DNA from: Wuchereria bancrofti
Taxonomy: Eukaryota > Nematoda > Chromadorea > Rhabditida > Onchocercidae
Length of the DNA: 64,000 bases
Assembly: GCA_005281725.1 (NCBI GenBank)
Contig: SSBO01000003.1
Span: 1,913,036-1,977,035 of the forward strand
Direction of reading: 5' to 3'
Part shown: piece by piece, positions 38,801 to 50,500 of the stretch
Numbering within the stretch: position 1 is the stretch's first letter
Layout of the letters: each line of letters begins with the position of its first letter
Translations under genes and position numbers: made by a program
Notes under the pieces: model-generated
Database searches by the model: none
Seen by the model: only the letters and a program-made list of their open reading frames with translations
Told to the model about the DNA's origin: nothing

Positions 38801-41800
38801 TTTCTGGTGAACAATTATTTTATACCATTGATATATCTGATTGGGCAATACATGATAGTTGCAAATATTTCAAACTTAATTTATGGATTTTAGGTATTGC
38901 CTTAAAGGTTCGATTTTTTTTCGTCTTATTTGTCAAGTTTTATTGAAATTTCAAAATTACAAAAATTTTTCATATTTGATCACATTTAAAACAGCATAAC
39001 ATTTATAATACGAAAAAATATATTTGTGCGAATAGTATTTGAATAAAATTATTAGATAATTAACTTTTACAAACAAATATATACTTTTCTGAAACATTAT
39101 TTACTTAATTTGCTGAAATCTATTTGAAGCGATTTATTAAAAGTTTATAAAGTCGGTGTCACAAGGAAAAGTAAGCAATGTTAAAAGGTTTAAATAGGTA
39201 ATAAATAAATTTTTTTTTTTAATTTTTTTAAAAATAAATAAATTATTTACAGGCATTACCTTGTTTATTATTATGCTGTTTCACAATTTTGTTAGTATTT
39301 CGATTAAGGAATAATCTGAAGAGACGACAAAATTTACTTTTTCGAAAATATTACTTTGCTGATGATAGAGGAAGTAAAAAAAGTAATAGTAATGCTGCCG
39401 CAAGGAGAAGTAAGCGAAATTATGATCGAACAACTCTCACACTTGTCGTCATGCTTTCTGTCTTTTTGGTAAATTCTACTTTCCTTTTTTTTTTTTCATT
39501 TTAATATTAATTATTAAAATTTACATTAAATTTTGACCTAAATAAATGACTTTAAAAAAAATTATTTAATTGATTTTTGTTGGTTTGAATTAAAATTAAT
39601 TATTTCTAAGTTGGAATTGAAATGATTTAATTTACAATATTATTAATGATAATATTGATTTTTCAGGTGACGGAATTACCGCAAGGTGTGTTAGCAATGT
39701 TAAATGCTTTGCATACCAATGATGTGCATAGCATTTTGTATAGAAATTTGGCAAATTTATTAGATCTATTATCGTTGATTAATTGTTACGTTGGTTTCAT
39801 GACTTATTATTTTTTAAGCTCAAAATATCGACAAACCTTTATTATTATGCTTGTTAATTCGTAAGTTAATTAATTCTTCCTTTTGATATTTTTTTAAAAA
39901 GAATTTGAAATTTGTAAATTTTTTGTGCAAGATGAGAAATTATTAGTACAGTTTACATTAAATTGAATTCAAAAACTTTCAAATAATGATGAATCATTTC
40001 AAATAATGAAATTATGAAAGAAAATAATTTCTAAATTTTGATTTTATTATATTATGTAATCATTTTTGACAAAATGCTACAAGAACAAATTGCACGTCAA
40101 AAAACATATTTTAATTAATTACTAATAGAAATCAGTAAAAATTATATTACACTAATTTGCGTCTAATTCTTGAAATAATTTAAGAAAATTGAATGGTAAA
40201 ACATTTTTTCGACCGATTCGCACATTTTTCAACTGATTGATTATTTGAGAAGCTGTAAATAAATTCAACGTGTGATACGTGTACGTATTTAATTATCTAG
40301 TAATTGAAGTGCTTTCAAATTTGAAGCGATTAATATGCTTGTGTAAATTACTCATGTCTGCTTAAAGTTTAATTTAGTTTATTAAGTTTAGCTTATATTT
40401 TGAACACTTAATTTTTTGTTTACTCTTTATGCACAACAATAATGATAATGACAGGGAAGCTACTTTGTGACATTTGAAATTCAAACATTTGTTAATATTT
40501 TCATGTTTGTTTCCAAGTATGATATTCATATAAACTACAGCAGCAAATGATAAGCACTTCTCTCTGTCATCAAAGATTAATTGACTGATTGATCATTCTT
40601 AAATTTGATGCAAATTTTTCATTAAATTTTCATTTCATTTTCTTCTTCATAAATAAAAAAAAAAGAGATGACTTAAAAAAGAAATAGAAAATTTAATAAG
40701 TGAGTGGTAAATAATCTGAGAAAGAGGTGACAATTGCTTAGACATAATTTTATGAATTCAATTTCCTTAATGTTATCTTTATAAATTTTAATGTAAAATT
40801 TGAAAATTCAATTGAAATTCTGAAGCATAAAAATTATTTGGAATTACTTATTTGTACTATTATCTGAAAGAATAAAAGCTATTCATGTGCATTTGTTGGA
40901 TGCAGGAATGATTAACTTTCCAGCGATTTGCATGCAAATGCAATCAATTGGATGGAAGAGTTGATTATCTGATAGCAGTTTGCATGCAAATGCAATCAAT
41001 TGGATGGAAGAGTTGATTANNNNNNNNNNNNNNNNNNNNNNNNNNNNNNNNNNNNNNNNNNNNNNNNNNNNNNNNNNNNNNNNNNNNNNNNNNNNNNNNN
41101 NNNNNAAAAATTATTTGAAATTACTTATTTGTACTATTATCTGAAAGAATAAAAGCTATTCATGTGCATTTGTTGGATGCAGGAATGATTAACTTTCCAG
41201 CGATTTGCATGCAAATGCAATCAATTGGATGGAAGAGTTGATTAAGAGTTGATTATCTGATAGCAGTTTGCATGCAAATGCAATCAATTGGATGGAAGAG
41301 TTGATTAAGAGTTGATTATCTGATAGCAGTTTGCATGCAAATGCAATCAATTGGATGGAAGAGTTGATTAAAAGTTGATTATCTGATAGCAGTTTGCATG
41401 CAAATGCAATCAATTGGATGGAAGAGTTGATTAAGAGTTGATTATCTGATAGCAGTTTGCATGCAAATGCAATCAATTGGATGGAAGAGTTGATTAAGAG
41501 TTGATTATCTGATAGCAGTTTGCATGCAAATGCAATCAATTGGATGGAAGAGTTGATTAAAAGTTGATTATCTGATAGCAGTTTGCATGCAAATGCAATC
41601 AATTGGATGGGAAGTTGATGGTTGATAAAAAGTTAACAGTCTGAAGCAGTTAGTAATTACAATAAGTATTTGAAATCCTCGATAGTTCAATTATTCGCCA
41701 GCATTGAAACAAGTAAGCCAAGAAAGGATTTTTGGGCGATCCGTAAGAACCGAAATATAAAAGCATCCTTAAATTTTTTCTCATTGTTTACTTTTCAAAT

Positions 41801-43907
41801 AACTATCGTCGATTGAAGTCAAAATTTTTCCTTCTATTTAAGTATAAATAAGTTAATGAAAAATAATTAAAATATAATAAATATTTCGAGAGTGAAAAAA
41901 AAAAGCAAAGAAAAATGAAATAAGCTGCTTAACAGTCAATTATTTTAGACTTGTATAGCTATTCTAATCAATTTTTCTGCCAAAATTTTGAATTTAAAAT
42001 TAAAAATGAGCGTTTTTGTAGAATGGAAATGTGCACATTATGCTTAGTGACTGATTCATCAGCAATTTTAATAGAATTTGTCGCCTTTTAATCGACTAAC
42101 AGCTCCATTTATCATATACTTTTATTGCTATTAAATCATTTTAAAAAAAAAAAATTAGTGTTTACATTCTTTCCATTTTCTTTTTCATACTTAATAAAAT
42201 TATCAATTGAACGATTATAATGATATATAACATTTATATCATTTGTTGTTTGCACAGCGAAATGTTTACTTCATCTCATATGTTTAAATAAAAAAAAGAA
42301 AGAATGTTATCCAACCTGAAAATAAATAAAATTCAGAAAAAAAAGAAATGAAATTTTTATACATTTCAAACAGAAATGAATACAAATGAATTAAATATTT
42401 CGAAAGGTTTACGATAATAAAAACTGTTTGTTATTTTGAATATATTTTAAATTGATAAAGTATTTAAAAGTTCATCTATAAGTAGCACTAGCAATGGTGA
42501 GATGAAGTCAAAATCTTTCCTTCTAGCTTAATTAACTAATTAAACGATCAATTTTTTTTCAACTGAATGATCGTTATTGATTAGTTTGTGATAAAATCAA
42601 TTCAACTTATTGTGACCTTATCTCTTTTACTATACTTTGCCAATTCTGATTCACAGTGCTGTAAATCCAGCATGAGACTTTGATGATTTTTAACAGAGAT
42701 TAACAGTTTCATGAAACAAATTACCCAGTTTGATATTTCTGTTCCAGTTGATCATTAAACTAGAGATCTGATCTATTTATTCATCTGATCTAACCGATCT
42801 TTTCATATTCTTTCAAAAGCACTAAATATAAATGAATCTTATCATCATATTGTTATCAAACGGAATAAACTGTTGAATGTTTAAATTAACAAAGTTCAAA
42901 AGTACATAATATTAACTTCATTTTATTGAATTAAACAGCATAAAAATGACCGATCACGTAATATTATAGCATCAATCACGTAACGTCATAGCGTCAATCA
43001 CGTAACGTCATATTGTCAATCACGTAACGTCATAACGTCAATCACGTAACGTCATATCACCAATCACGTAACTTCATAGCATCAATCACACAACGTCATA
43101 GCGTCAATCACGTAACGTTATAGCACCGATCACATCAACGGCAACTCATCTGCATTTGTCCTACAGCAAACAACCATTTTCAATAAATAATCGACGTAAT
43201 TTCCAGTACGATACAATTCATTTTTCGTGCTATGAAGTACAATTTGTTACGTTTACTAAACAGTAGTTTACATACCAATCCCATCAATGAAATTTCATGT
43301 TAAAACGGAATTTTTTCTGAAAAAGTAAACTTTAATAATAAAGAACTACTTTTTTGAAATATAATTTATAAAAATTTTTCTTTCATGAAAAGTTAAAAAA
43401 TTTATTTCAAAAATGAGCTCAAAAATTGCATACATATATGTTTATTTGCTCTTTTTCATTTAATTGATAAATTAAAAGTGAAACCAAAATTGAAATTAAT
43501 GAAATTGAATTTGTAATTCTCTTTCTTATTAGTGTATTTATGACTAAAGTGGATAAAAAATTTGCTTATTTAACTCATTCATGTGAATTACTTCCATTAA
43601 CCATTTTATTCGATATTGCAAGTACACAAAGAGCAGATAGACATTTCGAAATAATCGAAAATATCAATTAATGTTATTCTAAAATGACAAACTTCGCATT
43701 CAAAGATATTCAATTCTATTAACAAATTTTTAATCATTTGGTGTGTACTGTTGATTTTAAACTTTTAAATTAATTTTAAATTAGTCAAATTTTATCATTT
43801 TTATAGAACTGTTTCCTATTGTGTTACCTGATGACATCGTCCAACAAAGCAGAAATAGTATTTATAGTAAAGAAAGTCCTACGTGGGAAAATGTTGACAA
43901 TTGTTGA
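35844..43907 (+). CDS. Seven-transmembrane receptor, Srw type (neuropeptide-receptor-like)
   Basis: Nine exons: 35844-35923, 36343-36567, 37288-37437, 38340-38420, 38799-38907, 39253-39468, 39667-39860, 41702-41742, 43807-43907; all phases match, giving 398 aa. Features in order: short N-terminus with a KNVS glycosylation site; TM1 from [32 protein letters not shown] loop; TM2 (AVCDIITM); TM3 ending AIIRWSAL where other rhodopsin-class receptors have DRY; a charged third loop ([18 protein letters not shown]); TM6 with [15 protein letters not shown]7 [14 protein letters not shown] and SSKYRQTF. These are hallmarks of nematode Srw receptors, related to FMRFamide/myosuppressin receptors; the ligand is unknown. 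The tail exons 8-9 are supported only by splice signals and phase. If the exon-7 donor were unused, the frame would stop at 39863 (352 aa). Introns 7 and 8 contain tandem arrays. Confidence 0.88.
36781..36895. repeat. AAAAAATCAT-type repeat in a receptor intron
   Basis: Roughly ten imperfect copies of AATCATAAAAA of varying A-run length in the intron after receptor exon 2. Confidence 0.8.
40829..41019. repeat. Left copy of array flank plus short-unit repeat
   Basis: Positions 40829-40926 are nearly identical to 41106-41203 beyond the gap (I see one substitution). One full 52-bp unit (40927-40978) and a partial second follow. The unit lacks an 11-base GAGTTGATTA-type segment present in the 63-bp units to the right. 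Confidence 0.85.
41020..41105. other. Assembly gap (86 N)
   Basis: A run of N inside the tandem array. The sequence on both sides is duplicated, so its true content and length are uncertain. Confidence 0.99.
41204..41610. repeat. 63-bp tandem array in receptor intron 7
   Basis: Six full 63-bp units start at 41204, 41267, 41330, 41393, 41456 and 41519, with a partial seventh at 41582. Each contains the 12-base palindrome TTTGCATGCAAA with an ATGCAAAT octamer, and TTATCTGATAG, two head-to-head GATA cores. Units differ at one site (AAGAG or AAAAG) in the order G,G,A,G,G,A, so the array grew by a three-unit (189-bp) step. The 21-codon periodic minus-strand frame arises because 63 is a multiple of three. 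Receptor exon 8 starts 92 bases beyond the array. Confidence 0.95.
42949..43136. repeat. 22-bp minisatellite with CRE-like cores in receptor intron 8
   Basis: About nine imperfect 22-bp copies of the form ATCACGTAACGTCATAGCGT plus CA. Most contain TAACGTCAT, that is, the TGACGT half-site bound by CREB/ATF bZIP factors. Unit length is close to two helical turns. Confidence 0.9.
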
Positions 43908-46900
43908 TGGCGCAAATGACATGTATCGATGATTCAATGCGCTGATGTTGTTAGTGTCGGTGTGTATGGCTGAGAAGAAATGCAGGTGGGCCAACTTTTT
44001 CTTTGGTTTCCCAGGAGAGGAAAAAATTTATTCAAATAGAATGAGAAAAATCAATAGTGGTGGTAAATGAGAAATTAAACTAATGTTAACTAGAAGGAAA
44101 ATAAAAGTTGGTAGAAAAGAGGAGTAATTAATAATTAAAAAGATATGTAAACGAAAATTACAAAATTTGGAAGTGAAAGGAGAGAAATTCCTAATTTTAG
44201 AGAAATGAAAGATTTAGTATTACAAAAATTAATCGTAAATTTTGATCAGAATTTGATTACACAAAAAGAAAGCATAACTGATTTAAAGATACTTGTTATT
44301 TGAATCAAATTTTGAACAACGACGATAATGGTAGCAGATTTTGCAAATAAGATGACTTATTTAAATTTCTGCTACCATTGCTTTTAGCTCATGGACATTG
44401 GTATTATGATCGATTAGCTCGGATATTTCTTTATTTTTGTACAAAAATGCTTATCTGTTTACTGAAAATTAGTTTAGTTAATTAAATAAAACATTGAAAT
44501 TTATAGCTTAGCATAGTTTAACATTTAAATGATTAAATTGTTGCACTGCTTAGATATATTAAAAACACAGAAGTTATAAAATTGAAGCAAAGTTTGTCTC
44601 AGAAGCTTTAATTTAAGATGTATAAATATACATACGAGTGAATGGAATAAAGTTAATCCAAATTTGATTACCATTTAACATAGATTTAAAAAAGCTAACT
44701 TATCACTTTATGATAAGTGATAAGGAGTCATTGTTGCAGTTATTTATATTTGTAATGTTCTGGAATCAATTTTTCAATGGTTTCAGCAATAGTTTATCTA
44801 TAGATCCTACAGCCATTGGTTTTTCGAATTCATGATCAAATGGCTAAACGAAAATGTTTTCAAGAAAAACCGAAACTACATAATGTTTATCTAACCCGCA
44901 AGGTACTGTGAGAATATTTTAAAATCAGGATTTTGTCATTAGAAAAATTCAGCTTTCACTTAGAAAATTGTAAATTTATATTTTAAGTAAATGAATGACT
45001 GAGTAAACGAAATAAATTAAAATAAACAAATATATATATACTAGGAATAGAAATTTAAATCAAAATTTTAATTACAACAAAACAAAATTAGCGACAGATC
45101 GGTGATTAAAAATTATTACTGCTATTGTTTGTATTATTAATCTTCACTACCAAATATTTAAGAATCATGTCTTATTGATTCTACCTCTATTGAATGCATA
45201 AGTTTTTTTTTTGGATCTTTTAAATTGTCTCGAGAAAGTTTGAATAAGCTGATGATTCGGTTAATTGAAATCAAATTTAATTCCAACCTTTTTTATTCTT
45301 AAGTTGTACCAAAATTATTATTCTTTGATGAATATGTTGGATGTATTTTAACAAAGTCTTATCATTTTTTTTGCTATAAGTTCATATACAAATATATATA
45401 CATATTTCAATTTCTGAAAAATTCCCCAAATATCTTTTAAAATTTCAAAGATTTTGTCTATCCGTATTTTACCCTATTTTATAATTATAAAACTTTATGT
45501 TATGAAATTAGCTATGGAATCAAATATCGCTTGCTGTTGAAGTTTTTAACTTCCAATTGGATAAGTAATTGATAATAAAAATTTTTTTAGACTTATTGGA
45601 ATATGGCAATATCTTTAGTTTGATGTTAACTACTTCTCTGTTTATGCGTGACATTTGGCTCTGGAAGTATGCTTTTGATCTTATATTTTTGAAATTTAAG
45701 TAAATTTTGATAACATTTTTAAAGTTTTAAATCTAATTTAGTAAATGCGCTCTTCACTGCTATCCACTTTTCCTATTTTCTGATGGTAGATCGAATGTCA
45801 TCACACTGTCAACTTTTCGGCTCATCAGCTGATGTTTTAGTATGACCGTTAGCTACTGCTTTACTACTAAAGTATTAGCTGCTATCTTTCCATAGTTGCT
45901 AACTTTTCGCCGAAAAATACCTTTCCCTTTTCTTTTAAAAAAGCTAAAAAGGCGAATTGATTGTTGAAGTGAAATTGCTATCGCATTACTAATTAGCAGC
46001 AGACTTAAATCAAATATATGTTACTTTATTTAATTTCAATCTACTAAATTGTTAAATTCAATGAAATTGCTTTTATTTTTCTTTTTCATAAAATAAGTAA
46101 GCAATTAGTAAAAAACAAAATAAATAATTTCTGAGATATTTAGGTCTTTTGTTCGACTACTAATAAATGATCATTGGTAATCTGAAGTGACCAAGGAATC
46201 ATTGAAAAAAACAAAACAACAAAAACTTTGCTATTATTCGATAGTCATAATTTTCTTCCAAATTCAGTGATCTATGATTGGTCATTTTATACATTTGTGA
46301 CATTAAATATATTTGTCCTTGAAAATACTTGCCATAATGTAAAGAAATAAATTATGCCAAATTGAATTATGACCTAATTTTGTCTGCAAATAATAAAAGA
46401 AAGCAAGAAAATATCTGCAAGGTCAACAAATCAATTTTCTACCAGAAGCTTAATTGATATCAATAAATATTATTCTCAGTGGTTTTCATTTGATCTTCAA
46501 TCAAAGTATGCATGCATATATTGTGTATTATAGAACAGTGTAAAATTTATTTATAACAAATTATTACTCAGCTAATAACAAAAGTCAGAATTCAGTGTTA
46601 ATACAACAAATACAACAAGAAGACAAAAACATTATTAACACTACTGCTATTATTTTATTATCATTATTGTTTTTTATTGCTACTATTTGTTATTGTTAAT
46701 ATTATTTAATCAATTTATTTATTATTATGATTATCTTATCATTATTATTATTTGCTATTGTTACAGCATTGTTATCATTGTAAGCTGAATATTTCAAATT
46801 AACCGTAATTAAGAGGGAATGTATACGGAATGATTCTCTCAACGAATTACATAAAAGTGGTTGACAATCATTTCTAATACAATTTGATAATCTTTACAAT

Positions 46901-47511
46901 GAAAGTCAATTTTGGAATTTAATCCATTTAGGTTCAACTAACTTATTTTTTAGTCTTACTGTTTTGTTATTAATCATTTTCTTTTGTATCTATTAAGATG
47001 GTTACAAATTATTATTATCTAGCACAAAAGCGCCACATATTTACTTTTGTTATTACCCACTTTTCCCTTAATTTTGTCCGTTTATTCCTATTACTTCCGT
47101 AATAACATAACGTGATGAACTACAAAAGTAAACGTTACAATGATAAAATTAACACAAAATAAAGCAGCGAAGAGGAAAAAAAAAGATACCATTAACAACA
47201 AACAAATAAAGTATTTTGTGGAATGTTGGATGTAATTTACTGCATACCTAGCGTAATGGAAAGAGTAAACGTCACATTATAAATAAGTTAATTAGGAAAA
47301 ATGTTAGTCTCAGGGCAAAAATTAAAATAACAAATGAAAATCATATTAATTAAATATAAATTAGACTAAAATTGACGTTTAAAAAATGCAATTTCAATTT
47401 CGCAAAGAAAAAATGCATCGATCGAATTGTCTCTAATTTTTTTTCTTTCTTTTTTAAATTAATATCCTAAAAATTGGAATGATAAGAGTATGAGAGGATG
47501 AGTTAATTAAC
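43908..47511. other. Intergenic region between the receptor and cuticlin-like genes (convergent)
   Basis: It should hold both 3' UTRs. It contains the hairpin at 44327-44379 and an ATT-rich tract near 46630-46780. No supported exon. Confidence 0.55.
44327..44379. repeat. Imperfect 53-base hairpin (small-RNA-precursor-like)
   Basis: The left arm begins AATGGTAGCAGA and the right arm ends TCTGCTACCATT, a perfect 12-bp pairing. A small internal mismatch follows, then AAATAAG with CTTATTT around an ATGA loop. The shape resembles a short pre-miRNA, but it is shorter than most and could be a decayed inverted-repeat element. Confidence 0.45.
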
Positions 47512-50500
47512 CTAATAATGATAAAACAATGCCATCTTTCGACTAGAAAGTTTAGAATAAATGATTGTTGCGATAGCTATTGATATAGAAAGTAATGAAA
47601 ATGCTGAAAGAATCCATATGCTTAATACTGGTATGCAGACGCTTTCTTCATTGCGATCGTTTATTAAATTTGATCTTGTTAATTGTTCGGGTAAATCTGT
47701 AATGAAATTTTAAAATTTCATTAATTTTTTTTTTGCATTAATAATAATTAATGAATAATTAAAGTAATGATAATTGTGATAAGTAAGATGAAAAAGTGTT
47801 GCTGTCAAAGTTTTGCATAATGACATTTCATATCTTTTCCCTCTTCCCTTTTTCACCTTCTCTTTTTTTTTTTCTTCCTGTTAATTCTTTGAAATTTTTA
47901 ACAAAAGACCAAATATGACAGGAAGGAACAATTATTGAATTCTTCAATGAACAACAAGAAAAGGTTAACAAATTAAACACACACACGCACACATACACGC
48001 ATGCACATACACATACACACATACATACATACACAGTTGTGTTCGAATTTTATTCCTTCAGAAAATCGGTAAATGATATTTCGAAAGAATTAATACTTAC
48101 CAAAACCTTCTTCGAGAATTTTTAGCTGTTGTGTCGCAACATCCAAGTCAACGATATTATAATTATTTTCAGAAATTGTTCGCCGCCCTCTCGTCGAATT
48201 TATTTCCCTAATAATTTCAATCCCAGAAGTTGTTATTGTCGCTGTTGTTGTTGATGACGATGACGTTGTTGTTGTCATTGTTGTTGTTGTTGTTATTGTT
48301 ATCACTGTTGCCTCTAGGATTTTAGTTGAAGTTCCAGCGTTAGTAAGAACAATATCAGGAATAGCTATGCTTCGATCATTTGTTACATTTAATAAATTTT
48401 CATTTTCACCCGAACCTATAAACAACAAATCTATTTCACAAATAATCTAAAAGATGTTAAAACTGTACTCTAAACTTTAGTTAAAACTCTAAAAGATGTT
48501 AAATTCCATAAACGAAAAGCAAAGCAGACTATTTTGCAAATATGCAATTCTACTTTTTATCATATATGAATTCACACCTGCATCAATCGATATTCGACTA
48601 CTAATTAATCAAACAAAGGTACGAAAAAAATACATTCCTATGCTTGCTTATCTCTTCAGATAAGAAAAGTAAGCTCGCAAAAAAAAAAAAAAACTTAATC
48701 AAATAGTAAAAATAAACACAAAGAAACAATTAACCTTCTATTTCATAACTAAACTCTTTGTTACTCTCATTTTGTTGTGTGCGAAATTTCGAAAATCTAT
48801 TTTGCTTCGGAATTTCATCCATAAAAATTTCTGATGATTTTGCGATCGATTCATCAGGTAATTTGATTGTAGTAGCAATATGATCGGTGAATAGTGAAGT
48901 GGTGGGCAAAGTTTGGGACTCAGATGAATTCATGGATGACGGAGAAACTGTCACATTTGGCAAAGCACCGTGGACAATTCGAACAGTATTTGATGTGGCC
49001 AATGGACCAGTGGTTGTGTATAAAAGTTGATCGCTTTGTAATTCATCTTCGATATGATTCACTTCACTTTTCGGAATTGTAGGAACGAAACTTTGGTCAT
49101 CGCAACGTGGTGGCTGTAAAAATTTGTTTCCATTTGTCGTACTCAAAACGAAATAGTAAGTAATTAATGACTGATAAAATAAAATGATAAGAAATAAACA
49201 ATAAATGGTAAATAAAATTTAATAACAATGCATTCAAAGTTTGTAAAAAATACTTCATTTGTAGGAATTGCAAACAACTCATCAAAAAGATATAGATTTA
49301 GCAAAATAAATTTCATAAAAAAGTTTTGAATTTTCGGAATTTTTCCATTGAGAGAGAGAGAGGGAGAGAGAGTAGAAAAAAAAAGATATTTTAAAGTACC
49401 GTCACATTGGTACAGTAATCTCCTTTCTTGAAACATAATTTTACTTGACAACTGAAATAAATCGATTCTCGATCCGGAAGATTTACAACACTTGCTCCCT
49501 GAAAAAATTTGGTAAAAGTTATTAAAAATCTAAAAAATATAGCAGATATTGAATGAAGGAAAAATTGTCAACTAAAACGTTGATCGATCTGTGATTACAA
49601 TCGGAGTAAAAATAGAAAAAAAATATGCAAACATTCCGTATTTCATTAATTAATTAATTAATTCAAACAAGAAAATGAGTACAAAAATTATAGATATTCT
49701 ACTAACCGCAAAGCTACGAGTGAGTTCATTAGAATATGTCAATTGTGGAATGATAAAATCATCTGTTGAACATCTGCAAAAACTTATATTTACTTAAAAT
49801 TCATTAACCTACTAAAAAAAAAATCAAATTATTCTCAGAGAATTATACTTAATTGGAATTTAAAATTTAATTTCAACTTAAGTATCAAATGTTAGTGTAT
49901 TTTCATGGTTTCAGTCAACGTTTAATATCTTCAATAACACTTATGAAAATTTCAATAAATTCAAATAAAACAATTAAAATTTAAGTTGAATATTAAAAAA
50001 TTTCTACCCATTTTCGTTGATAACTTGATGTTCCCCGCCTTTTCCATCCAAAATATAACAACTATGAATGAGCATTGCATAAACATCTGAGGGACAGTCC
50101 CAAACATGAAATACGATGTCACCTACTCGACCATATCGTAATACCGGTCCATTCGGGGAATCTCGATGTAACGTATAGGAACACTGAGGCATTGCATGCC
50201 CTGATTCAAGCATTGATGTAGTTAAATCGCTGAAGAAAAAAGATAAATAAATTATTAATTCTATCAGAAATTTTGATTTATAAATTTTATTTTGATTGCA
50301 AAAAAAAAGATAACAAATAGAAAGTAAGCGAAAAAAGAAAAAAAAACTTTTTCATAGCTACTATAATTACAAATCATTTCCTCCCTTTTCTTTCCTAACA
50401 AATTTCAACTTTCTAATTTCTATTTGGAAATTAAACTAAAAGGATTAAATTTGAAAAAAAAAAGGTTATTGTGGGAAAAATTAGAAGAATAAAAAGTATA

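Noticed and set aside
41189..41602. 137-aa minus-strand open frame with a perfect 21-residue repeat
   Set aside because: It is the translation of the 63-bp DNA array, which stays open because the unit is a multiple of three without stops. No start context or flanking exon.
43533..43671. Alternative tail exon for the receptor (46 codons after TTATTAG)
   Set aside because: The phase fits exon 7, but its codons look noncoding, and the 41702-41742 plus 43807-43907 pair explains both junctions better.
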